A stretch of DNA of 64,000 nt from positions 46,818,766 through 46,882,765 of the forward strand of contig NC_081185.1 of the NCBI RefSeq assembly GCF_029867415.1, given 5' to 3'. The notes under the pieces were generated by a model, which was given only the letters and a program-made list of their open reading frames with translations, had not been told where the DNA came from and did not search any database. Positions 22,477 through 33,055 of the stretch are shown piece by piece. The stretch comes from Vicia villosa (lineage: Eukaryota > Streptophyta > Magnoliopsida > Fabales > Fabaceae). Every line of letters starts with the position of its first letter. Positions within the stretch are counted from its first letter, which is position 1. The position numbers and the translations under genes are program-made.

Positions 22477-24824
22477 CGAATACAAAAATGGCTAGCAGCA
22501 TCTCTTAAAAGTCACGGAAGCTCGTCCTTAAGATCATTAGGCTTTGTTAGTTTACATTTGAAATTTTGTTATTGCTAAGTTTTGTTTGTTTCTTAAAGTT
22601 GTATTCTTCAACTAATATTAATAAAACGAGCATGCATGTTTTTGAAGCCAATTCATTCGTATTCACTCTTTCTAAAAATGGAACAAAAAAGTCAATCTAT
22701 TTGATCCTTTTTCTATTTCTCACATTTAACAAACTTCGAGGGAGAATGATGTAATTAAAACTAATCGAATTTTGCTAACGTATGCTTTCAATGCAAAACC
22801 GAGCTGATGATGTACAGGCATTGTTTCAATTCCTAAATAGTGGAGATATAAGGATGTTAATCCCTCGTCACCCCCTCGAGCTAGGAGTTGGAGTTTGTTT
22901 CTACTTTTCAAATAAACCTTGATTTCAACCAGGGGCAGGGTAGATTTGGTTAATTCAATGGTGTATTTTGGTTGTCAAGAGAATCACTCAATCCAAGCAA
23001 GGATTCAAGCAAAGGATCAAGCAAAGCAGAGGTTCAAGCATAACTTCTTCCTCGCCTTCATCCAAGATGGAGGAAGCCATGGAGATAACATTCACAACAA
23101 TCTTCTTCCTCAACGCATCATTCAAGATCGAGGAAGTATCAAAGTCGAAGCTTGCAAATCAAAATCAATATGGCAGTCACAATATTCAATATCCAAGGAT
23201 CAATATTTCAAAAGGAGCATTCAAAAAAAGGAAAGCTCCCGCTAAGTCAAAATGGAAAGTTTCATAAAAGAAAACAAAAATGACATAGGCAAAATTAGGG
23301 CATCCCGATGGATCAAATTCAAAAGAATTGGTTCGTGCAAAAATAAGGGACACAAAGGCGAAATACAAAGGATAATCTTGTGACTGCTAAACCATCAAAG
23401 CTTCACATCAATGCTTGGATATTTACAACATTTTTCACCGGTGCTTGGATCTTTACCAAGGCTTCTGCTCAACATCAAAAGAACTGAAACGATTCTCTTG
23501 CAAACAAAGCACATTCATTGGATTAGGCAATTTTTAGGATTTGGAGAACATCAAGGAGAAAGGGGTGGGTTTATATAAGATTTGAGCCTTATATCATTTG
23601 TTTCTTAAACCACGAACCATGGCCACGTTACAACCCTTAAAAGTCCTAATTGAAGCTTGGTCAAATACGAAAGCATACTTGGCATAATTTGGTTAAACTG
23701 ACTCCTATTGTATCTTAATGAATATCCATATTGCTTCTTCGCATCTTCCATCTCTAATCATCCACGTCCTTGTAAAAACTTTGATTTCAAAACTTGCATG
23801 TGCATCACGTTTGAATTACTTTTCAAAGGGTACAACTTTACATTCAAATAAATACTTGGCATCAAGGAGATCCCGAAATTGGTTTAATCAAAAGTAATCA
23901 TTTCTGATAAAGACTCCCGAATGGGTGAACCACATCTAAAGGGTTCTCCTAAACAGGGGCAGAATTTCAAGGATTACAGGGGCATATAATCAAAAGATCC
24001 TATTGACTAGGGGCATTCTTCTAAGATTCAATCAACTTGGGTCACATATCGAAGCGATAACAATCAGGGGCATTTCTTTCAAGAATTCAAAATATTGGGG
24101 CAATTCATATCGAATTGATATCACACCATGGTTAGCCCTCCATATCCTGGAGATTCAGGGCAGACCTTTCAACTATCAAACGTTGGGGCAGTGCATATCA
24201 AGTTCGTATCATGACATGGTAAAATTCGAGTTCCCTCGAAGGATACTTCCTTCAGATTAAGGGGCACGTCTTTCAAAATTTCAAATGTTGGGGCAATCAC
24301 TACGAGGCTCGATCAAAAGGAGTTGACTCAAAATAGATTATCAGATTAAAATCATTTCAAGAGTCAATTAATCAGGGGCGTAATATTTTCAAAGTGCAAT
24401 GAAATGGGGTAATTCATATTAGAAGCAAAATACTCTCCGGACTGTATCAAGAAAAATCTCAGCAAATCAGCAAATTGGGACAATACATTTCACGAAGGGG
24501 CAAGCTCTGTGAACAATTCCATTGGATCCTTCTCCTACATCTGCGTTCTTCGGACTCAAAACGAGTATTTGGAAATCATGCTAGCATCACATCCTACCAT
24601 CACGTGACAAGAAGCATTGTTGCATAATCGACCTTTCTACGCCTTCGTTATCCACGACTACCATTTGGGGCATCAATCAAGAGCATTCGAGTCAACATCA
24701 TAAATCATTTTCATGCATTCATTAAGTCACTTCACTCCAGCATCAAACCACGCATATCATCTGGGGCATTCACATACTACATATCACAGAGGTCCAATTT
24801 TCATTAGCAATCCAAATCATTTCA
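22477..24824 (+). other. Non-coding interior of gag-only element with repeated GGGGCA motifs
   Basis: No ORF of note. At 23311-23334 a hairpin with arms around AAAA (AATTC/GAATT core) stands before GTGCAAAAATAAGGGA, resembling the post-pol hairpins of the Ogre elements. From 23955 to 24770 the sequence returns about a dozen times to AGGGGCA or TGGGGCA, the same purine motif that forms the true PPT at 25453. Confidence 0.65.
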
Positions 24825-25340
24825 AAGTCCAGTTCTTGTCCTGGCAAGTCATTTAAAAGTCCAGTTCTCGTCTTGGAAAATCATTTCAAAGTGCAGTTCT
24901 TGCCCTAAAAAGTCACATCAAAGCTCAGTTCTCATCCTGGCCGATCACATCAAAACCCAGTTCCAGCTTGGCAAACAATCAAAATCCAATTCTCGTTTGG
25001 TAGTCAGTTCCCGTCTGACTGTTACATTAAATCCAATTCTCGTTTGGTAGTCAGTTCCCGTCTGACTGGTACATGAAAAACCAATTCTCGTTTGGTAGTC
25101 AGTTCCCGTCTGACTGTTACATTAAATCCAATTCTCGTTTGGTAGTCAGTTCCCGTCTGACTGTTACATTAAATCCAATTCTCGTTTGGTAGTAAGTTCC
25201 CGTCTGACTGGTACATTAAACCCAATTAAATCCAATTCTCGTTTTGTAGTCAGTTCTCGTCTAACTGTTACGTCAAAATCTGATTCTCGTTCGGTAACCA
25301 GTTCTCGTCTGGTAATGTTCCTATTCTCGTTTGGAAGCTA
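24825..25340 (+). repeat. 3' UTR hairpin tandem array of the gag-only element
   Basis: Degenerate 40-50 bp units, most regular at 24990-25240 (about 49 bp, with TTCTCGTTTGGTAGTCAG and TTCCCGTCTGACTG). Each unit holds an inverted repeat around TTCYCGT: AGTCAG/CTGACT in the regular units, ACCAG/CTGGT near 25298-25315, CCAG/CTGG near 24827. A second small inverted repeat CCAA/TTGG surrounds TTCTCGT. Confidence 0.8.
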
Positions 25341-25452
25341 TCATTTAATCCCAAGCTTCTGGTCAAATTTTGGGGTCTTCCGGTATTTAATAACCCTTCG
25401 ATTCGAACGTGCGAGAACTGCATACTCTCGCACCCTTCGATCAAAGAATAAT

Positions 25453-25466
25453 TAAATAGGGGCAGC
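25453..25466 (+). other. Polypurine tract of gag-only element
   Basis: AAATAGGGGCAGC immediately before the 3' LTR start TGTCATACCCC. Confidence 0.85.
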
Positions 25467-28258
25467 TGTCATACCCCAAAATTTACCCAATACAATTCAC
25501 ATCTTTCAATTTATTAAGGGTGTTAAAAATTAAGAGCCATAGGGTTTAATATACCTATTATTAAACTCGATCTCTTATAAAATTCCCTTATAAATTGGTC
25601 AAAATGAAATAAGGGTGTAAATAGCAAAATCTTTCTAAATCCAATTGATACTTGGCCCATTCCTAAATTGCTCCTTCTAAAAAAGAAAGATAAGGGGGGT
25701 GTCTTTTGAGGAATAAGGAAATTGGGTTCAAGTTTAAACCCATTTAGATTCTTTAAAATTCTTTATAAATATTAATTTAGTATTTATTTAAGTTTTATTA
25801 ATTAATATATTGCTTAATTCAAACGATTACTAATTAAAACATTATTTAGCAATTAACATTTTTGGGTTTATTTATTATTCTCAATTTTGTTTTTATTTCT
25901 TTTTACTGATTAATGTTTTTTGAGGGAGTAATGTTTGAATATTGGCGGGCCAGACACACCAAGGTACGAACCGGGTCAAACCAAACCCTGTTTTTGTTCA
26001 TCTCCAGCCTCAGACCGCCCCGACCCTAGCTCCCTCCATCTCCTCTCGGCGCCGCCCCCACCAGCCAAACAAACCCTAATTCATCTTCAACCCAGGCCCA
26101 TGGATCTTCAATCAAACTCAATCTATTCTAATCAGAATCAACAGCAATCCATAATAAAATCAAATCTGGAATTATAACAGAAATCAAATAAAATCTTTTA
26201 TTAATCAAATATTGCAAATCAATTACAAACAAATTCGTAAACAAATCAAATGTTCCTGTTGAATCAAAACTAACCTAATTGAAATCTCTAACCTAATATA
26301 GAGTTAAAGCCCTAACTATATAAGCCTAAAAGGAAATCAGGAGAGGGGGAGGAGAAATTCTGGAAATCAGAGCCGTCGCGAAGAGGAAGTCACACCTTAA
26401 TCTTCACCCGAACCTGCAAAATAAGAAGAAGGGAAAGGATTAGAGGACGAATCAGAGCTTACACGTTCCTGAAAATCAAGACCGAAAGGTGAGTTTTAAT
26501 CCGCTTAGCTTTAGAGTTTGACATATCGATAGTCAGCCGTTGTGTTATTTGTGTGCTCTGGGTTAACACCGGGGCGCCGCCGCGCCGGCCGCCGCCCTTA
26601 TTCATCATCACTGCCGCGTGTTCATAAGCGCCGCCGCGGGTGTTCTTCGATTAGCTTCTTCGCGTCGAGTTTGGTTTGTTAACGTTCTGGGTTTTTAGGC
26701 ATATGTGAATGGGAGGGAATGAGGAAACAAGGGATAGGGAGAGCCGAAGTGAGAGAGAGGATGAATGTTCATCGTTTTTTTTTTCTGTTGAGAGTAAGGG
26801 AGAGAGAGAAAGCCGAAGAGAGAGGTGAGAGAACTCTATTTCTTTTCTGTTTTTTTTTTGTGTTCAACCGAGGGAGAAGTGGGAAGGGTTAATTGGGAAG
26901 AGAGTCATGGCATTGGTAAGTCAACATGTGAGAGATAAGATCCCTTTAGGTCCAATAACCGTACGCCACGTGGCCACTCCCAGGCCACGTGATTGGCTAG
27001 TTTTGGGGGCAGTAGACCAATGTCTTACCATAGACTCTCACATAACTCCACATGCATGCCATTGCTTTCGATCTGAATAAATCCCAGTCGTCCATTGCCT
27101 CTAAGAGTGCAACGTAGCCATCCCCTACGCCACACGTGATCAGACGTGTTATAAGAGTAAATTGGGCCAAGCCCCTTCCTATTCGCACATTCCTTTTATT
27201 TCCTACCTTTAACAAATGCACCCCCCTGCGCAAGAGAAACAGTTTAATGGGCTCAGTCCGTTTCCTATTTGCACATCCCTTAAATTGCTCCCAAATGCAA
27301 AATACACCCCCTGCAGAATTAAGAAAATTAATCTTAATTGATTGATTTTGTAAAAAGGTTAATTGTTCAATTATTCTTTTTTTTTTCGTAATTCAAATTA
27401 ATTTTCTCCCCGAACCGACTACACCTGTTAGTCGCTTTAGGCGAGAAATAATCTTGATTAATCTAATTTATTTATTGATAATAATTTAATTAATTATGAT
27501 TTAATTCTCTCCTCGACCCAACTAAAGCTATGAGTCGCAAAGACGAGAGATAAAAAATGGTAAAATCCTTAATTTAATTCTCTCCTCAACCCGACTAAAT
27601 CTATTAGTAGCATTAGACGAGAGATAAAAAATATATAAAATTTAAAACACTTTTATTTGCTTCCCGCGACGATCGAATCTATCGGTCAGAGTAACCAGCA
27701 ATACCCCATTAATCCGTTAACTATAATGATCAAACCTATTGATCATCGCAACTAACGGTGACATATTAAACCAGGGTTGTACGCCCAAATCCTAAAATAC
27801 TTCCCAAACCTTTTCAAACTACTAGTACCAAACTACGAATTTTCATCCTTTTCAATCAGGCAACTCAAAATGCTTTTCAAAGCACAAAACAACTTCAAAC
27901 ACCTCCATATCAAATTCTAAGGCGTACAACCCTGTGCCCGAACTACGTTGACTCTGATTCTCCATAAGGAGATACGTAGGCACTTGGTAACAAGGCGAGT
28001 CTCCCCCCTTACAATTTCAATTAAATTCTAAATCTCAATTTTCTCCCTATTCATTCCCTTAGCTATTAACCTCTATAATTTTAGCCATAAATCTTTGCCT
28101 TAGATTCAAAGGCATAGGAAAGGGTTGAGGGTGCCTAACACCTTCCCTCGACCTGATTATAATAACTTACCCCGAATCTCTAAACTGCGTAGGGTTTCCT
28201 ATTCGCCCTTCAGAATAGGTGGCGACTCTAAGTCTTTATTTTTAGGCAGGTTGCTACA
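25467..28258 (+). repeat. 3' LTR of the gag-only element
   Basis: 2792 bp, TGTCATACCCC to GTTGCTACA, followed by ACTGC. Same landmarks as the 5' LTR: TATATAAG (26317), GC-rich tract (26569-26637), paired CACGTG (26967, 26986). Between 27305 and 27640 it has a short internal repeat of CTCGACCCGACTAAA-type sequence, longer than in the 5' LTR. Confidence 0.92.
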
Positions 28259-29500
28259 ACTGCCATTCATCGACCCCTTGAGGATTAAACAACAGACAAA
28301 CTGTCTTTCTTGAGAAAGACTGCCATTTGTCGACTGCTAGGGAAATAAAAAGGTGAACAAACTGTCTTCTCGGGGAAAACTGCCATTTATCGAGTAAAAA
28401 AACTATCTTCTTGAAGAAGACCGCCATCTGTTAACTCTAGCTGAGGAATCCTTAAGAGAAACAAACTATCTTCTCAAAGAAGACTGCCATTTGTCGACTC
28501 GTCGGGGAACTCCTGGAAGTGAACAAACTATCTTCTTGAAGGAAGATTGCCATCTGTTGACTCCGTGGGGAAATCCAAAAGTGGACAAACTAATCTTCTT
28601 GAGGAAGACTGCCATTTATCGACCCTGGCTGGGGCATCCCAAAAGTGAACAAACTATCTTCTTGAAGAAGACCACCATTTGTCGACTCTGACCGGGAGAA
28701 ACAATTAGAGTGAACAAACCATCTCCTTGAGGAAGATCGCCATTTGTTGACTTGCTGGGGATTGCCAAAAGTAAACATATTATCTTCTTGAGGAAGACTT
28801 CCATTTGTCAACCCGCTGGGGAATCCCGGGATGGACAAACTATCTTCTTGAGGAAGATTGCCATTTGTTAGCTTGTAGGGGACACTTAAGAGTGAACAAA
28901 CTGTCTTCTTGAAGAAGACTGCCATCTGTCGACTCTAGTAGTGGATTCTTGATTAAAAGGTAAATGAACCGTCTTTGGAGGAAAACTACCATTCATCTAG
29001 GGGAATTACCTGGTGTACGAACTGTCTTCATGGAAGGCTGTTGTTCGTTGGCTCCTGTGGGGAGCGTTCTTGTAGATGAGCTGTTTTTGTAGAAAATCGT
29101 CGTTCTTTAATTCTGCCGGAGTATTTTGCTTGGGGAAGTGGATGAATTGTCTTCGCAGAAGGCTGCCATTCATGAACTTAGCAAGAGATCCGCTGGGAAA
29201 ATAATCCGTGAATACCACAGTACTGTCGAGGGTATCACTTATCCGCTCGGTTGGCGATGCGTGGATTCTGAGATCAAACAAACTTCGCGACTGAGATTGC
29301 CATTTGTTTGATGTACACGGAATCTCTGGGGAAGCGTGTAAGAATGGAGTTGATCAGCTTGTAAGTAGTCAGACGACTCAGCTGAGGAGATCTGTTGATT
29401 GCTGATCATGATGAAACTGTCGTCTTAGTTGATGACGTTTGACTTGGATACGCCATGCTGAACTGGTTGAAAACAAACTGTCTTGACTTTGACTGCTGTT
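28259..29500 (-). repeat. Ogre 3' UTR hairpin array a, main part
   Basis: About 18 imperfect units of about 60 bp. Plus-strand consensus core: GACAAACTRTCTTCTTGA then GGAAGACTGCCATTTGTC. On the minus (element-sense) strand each folds as outer arm GACAAA, internal UGGCA, inner arm GUCUUC, short loop, inner arm GAAGAC, AG, outer arm UUUGUC. Arms vary in concert between units, for example AACAAA/UUUGUU (28690-28755), AUGAAU/AUUCAU (29139-29175), ACGAAC/GUUCGU (29014-29037). The array continues left of the gag-only insertion at 16997-17206. Confidence 0.85.
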
Positions 29501-29507
29501 TGTTTCT

Positions 29508-29755
29508 GGTGAATTGCGTGGTAACCCCCGCCGGGGACTTGAAATGAATTGCATGGTAACCCCTGCCGGGGACTTATGATGAATTGCGTGGTAACCCCCG
29601 CCGGGGACTTTTGATGAGTTGCGTGGTAACCCCCGCCGGGGATTTTTGATGAATTACGTGGTAACCCCCGCCGGGACTTTTGATGAATTGCGTGGTAACC
29701 CCCGACGGGGAATGGAAATCTGCATGGTAACCCCCGCCGGGGACTTATGATTTGG
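29508..29755 (-). repeat. Ogre 3' UTR array b, seven copies of about 35 bp, GC hairpin
   Basis: Seven units of the form GAATTGCGTGGTAACCCC followed by CGCCGGGGACTT, starting near 29511, 29548, 29581, 29616, 29651, 29685 and 29719. Each contains CCCC-N3-GGGG (CCCCGCCGGGG), a strong hairpin. The spacer changes to GAC in one copy and TGC in another while the arms hold. Confidence 0.88.
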
Positions 29756-30536
29756 ATGAAGATTCTTTGACAAGGGTGACGCTTGTCTTCTACTGGAAGA
29801 ATCTCTTGCTCGGGAAATTCCCAAATTGAAGTATATGTGACTTAGGCAACAGTATGATAAAAGCCTAACTAGACTATGCTGACTGTGCAGACATATGATA
29901 TGATGCGTGAAGTATGCATGAATGATATAATGATTGTGAAGTGTAAAGTGAATGTGAATAGAACTGCCGCGGATGTGAAATCCTGTGATACGACTTGAAT
30001 TTTTGTTGATTAGAAGATGTCTTCTTCTTGAAAAATGTAGTTTGCACTCCGTTAGGGATACCGGGTTGTCAGTTGTCCGCTGTTTGAAGTGAGTGAAATG
30101 ATTTGAAGTGAAGACCCGTCATCGGGAGATGTTCGCAAAGCGACCTCGTGGGGAAATTTGTTCCCGGAGTGTCGACCGTTCTCGGAGCAACTATTGGCGT
30201 TCTTCCTATTGTTTGTAAACCTTAGAAAGAAGTTTCACCTTTATTTTGCAAGTAAATTCATTTTATTTTGAAAACGTTTTTTTCAAGAAAATGATTGTCA
30301 GACTTAAAAAATGCAATTTTAAGAAACTGAATAAGACTCGATTGGAAAGAAAAGGCACAAGGCTCAAATTGTTATTTATGGAATGGTAATCAGCCGAAGG
30401 CATGATTCTATGGACTATGCTGAAACGTGACGACCATTATCTTTCCCTTCTACTCTGAATTGCGGCGTATTCGTGCTTCGTAGAAGATGACCTACTGATG
30501 ATGAATACTCCGCTATGGATTTTCTGTATGATCAAG
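29756..30536 (-). other. Ogre 3' UTR between arrays and pol, no gene
   Basis: No coding potential in either strand. Single sequence of ordinary complexity belonging to the 3' UTR of the minus-strand Ogre; nothing else recognised. Confidence 0.6.
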
Positions 30537-30580
30537 TTTGTCCTGAACACAATTACTTGCCATATATCCCTAACTTTTAC

Positions 30581-30730
30581 GTAGATTACCCCTTTTGGGT
30601 TTAAAATCTACCGGGATTGATTTATTATTTTTTTATGTCTCTAACTTTTGCCTCAATCGCCCTTTCGGGTTTTCAATTCACCGAGACGCTCTTTTTTGCC
30701 TAAGTCGCTCTTTGCGAGTTTTCAACTTAG
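30581..30730 (-). other. Three post-pol hairpins of the minus-strand Ogre
   Basis: On the minus strand, beginning about 20 nt after the pol stop: CUAAGU...ACUUAG around CUC-GCAAA-GAG (30730-30700), AAUU...GAUU around CCC-GAAA-GGG (30678-30655), GUAGAUU...AAUCUAC around CCC-AAAA-GGG (30611-30581). Each has an A-rich GAAAA-type bulge on the 5' side and is followed by GGCAAAA or GUAAAAG. The plus-strand Ogre has the same set at 51493-51628. Confidence 0.65.
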
Positions 30731-30750
30731 CGAGCTGTTCTTTTGATTAT

Positions 30751-33055
30751 TTAGGCAAAGTATTTCTTGACTGCGTCGACGTTCATAGGACGGGTGAATT
30801 CTTCTCCATCCATAGTCGTAAGTATTAAGGCACCTCCCGAGAAAGCTCTCTTGACCACGCATGGGCCGTCATAATTGGGAGTCCATTTTCCCCTAGAATC
30901 TGTGAGAAAAGATTAAATCTTTTTTAGCACAAGGTCGCCTTCTTTGATTGTGCGAGGTCGGACCTTTTTGTCGAAAGCTTTCTTCATTCTTTGTTGATAT
31001 AGCTGTCAGTGGCATAAAGTTGTCATGCGCTTTTCTTTGATTAAGTTCAACTCATCGAATTTGTTTTGACACCACTACGCTTCTGTTAATTTTGCCTCCA
31101 TCAAGACTCTCATTGATGGGATCTCCACCTCTATGGGTAGGACTTCCTTCATGCCATACACAAGGGAGAAAGGAGTTGCTCCAGTCGAAGTACGTACAGA
31201 TGTACGGTAACCAAGAAGAGCAAACGGGAGCATTTCATGCCAATCTTTGTAAGTGACGATCATTTTCTGAATGATTTTCTTGATGTTTTTGTTAGCTGCT
31301 TCTACAGCTCCATTCATCTTTGGTCTATAAGGAGACGAGTTGTGATGTTCAATCTTGAATTCTTCACAAAGTTCCTTCATCATTTTGTTGTTCAAATTTG
31401 ACCCATTGTCAGTGATTATCTTGCTAGGAATGCCGTAGCGATAGATGATGTGATTCTTGATGAATCTGACGACAACTTATCTTGTGACGTTTGTATATGA
31501 AGCTGCTTCGACCCACTTGGTGAAATAGTCCATGGCTACCAAGATGAAGCAATGTCCGTTGGATGCTTTTGGCTCGATCATTCCGATCATGTCGATTCCC
31601 CACGTGGAGAAAGGCCAAGGGGAAGAGAGTATGTTGAGAAGAGATGGTGGCACATGAATTCTATCGGTGTAGATTTGACATTTGTGACACCTCTTTGCAT
31701 ACTGGTAGCAATCTGACTCCATCGTCAGCCAATAATATCTTGCTCTCAGTATTTTCCTTGTCATGGTGTGTCCGTTGGTGTGAGTATCAAAGGAACCTTC
31801 ATGTATTTCTCTCATGAGTGTTTCTGCTTCGTTTCTGTCAACGCATCTGAGCAGAACCATGTCGAAATTTCTCTTGTACAGAACATCTTCATTCAGGAAG
31901 AATCTGCCAGCTAACTTTCTCAAGGCTTTTCTATCTTTCTTTGATGCCCCAAGAGGGTACTCTTGCCTTTGAAGAAAGTTTTTGATGTCGTGATACCACG
32001 GTTTGTCGTCAATGAATGCTTCTGCTGTGAAAACATGAGCGGGCCTATCCAGGCGCATGACATCAATTTGAGGAATGTCACTCCAATGATTTATCCTAAT
32101 CATGGAAGAGAGTGTGGCTAATGCATCAGCCAAATTGTTTTCGTTGCGAGGAATGTGATGAAAAGCTACCCTGTCGAAGAATGGTAACAATCTTCTCGCG
32201 TAGTCTTTGTAAGGGATTAGCCCAGGTTGGCGTGTTTCCCATTCTCCTTTGATTTGATTGATGACCAAAGCAGAATCTCCGTATACATCCAAGTGTTTGA
32301 TTCTTAGATCCACGGCCTCTTCGAGACCCATGATGCAAGCTTCATATTCGGCCTCATTGTTTGTGCATTTGAAAGTTAATCTGGCGGTGAATGGAATATG
32401 GGTACCTCGAGGGGTAACAATGATTGCCCAAATTCCTCGTCCAAAAGCATTGACGGCTCCGTCAAAGATCAAGCCCCATTGGAATCCTATCTCAGGTCAT
32501 TCTTCTGGTAGTGGCTCGTCGTAATCTTTCATCTTGAGGTACATGAGGTCCTCGTCTGGAAAGTCAAATCTGGTTGATTCATGATCATTGAGTGGGTAGT
32601 GAGCCAAGTGCTCAACTAGGATGCTTCCTTTCACGGCTTTCTGAGCGTGATACTCAATGTCGCAGTCTGATAACAGCATCTGCCAATGGGTAATTCTCCC
32701 AGTCAAGGCAGGCTTTTCAAAGATGTACTTGATTGGATCCATCTTGGAGATCAACTAAGTAGTATGTCGAATCATGTATTGGCGGAGACGCTTGGCAGCC
32801 CAGGCCAAAGCACAACAGGTTTTCTTGAGCATGGAGTAGCGGGATTCACAGTCAGTGAATTTCTTGCTCAGGTAGTAGATGGCATGCTCTTTTCTTTTTG
32901 TCTCGTCTTTCTATCCAAGGACACAACTCGTGGAATCTTCTAAGACGGTTAAGTACATTATCAAAGGTCTTCCTTCCACTGGAGGAGACAAGATAGGTGG
33001 TACGAGCAGATATTCCTTAATGCTGTCGAACGCTTTTTGACAATCGTCTATCCAG
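30751..33055 (-). pseudogene. Ogre/Tat pol remnant: end of RT, RNase H, second RNase H, integrase
   Basis: Read from 33055 down. It opens inside the RT connection (CQKAFDSIKEYL), passes RNase H (KMDPIKYIFEKP at 32740), then the Tat-specific archaeal-type RNase H (IFDGAVNAFG near 32465, NNEAEYEACIMGLE, GDSALVINQIKGEW), then integrase. The HHCC finger is present (H-TNGH, CHKCQIY) and the catalytic residues D (GIDMIG), D (ITDNGSN) and E (NGAVEAAN) are kept. It ends with KKYFA and TAA at 30751. At least five stops interrupt it (near 32925, 32756, 32494, 31474 and 31072). The RT palm, protease and gag are missing at the 33055 break, where an Ogre LTR fragment is joined. Confidence 0.87.

Larger units (their letters stand above)
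17202..28263 (+). mobile_element. Gag-only (non-autonomous) Tat/Ogre-type LTR retrotransposon
   Basis: Complete ends: target duplication ACTGC at 17202-17206 and 28259-28263, LTRs 17207-19793 and 25467-28258 both starting TGTCATACCCC and ending GTTGCTACA, PBS at 19796, PPT at 25453. The internal 5.67 kb encodes only a Tat-type gag and a zinc knuckle; no protease, RT, RNase H or integrase motif is present in any frame. It would depend on an autonomous Tat/Ogre element for replication, like the LTR-gag class of non-autonomous plant elements. Insertion was into tandem array a of the minus-strand Ogre. Confidence 0.9.

Noticed and set aside
28590..28925. Minus-strand repetitive ORFs in array a
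   Set aside because: Periodic open frames produced by the repeat; frame is not maintained across units, whereas the hairpin arms are.
16560..29755. CRISPR-like arrays
   Set aside because: Direct repeats are contiguous tandem repeats in retroelement 3' UTRs without unique spacers, in a plant genome.
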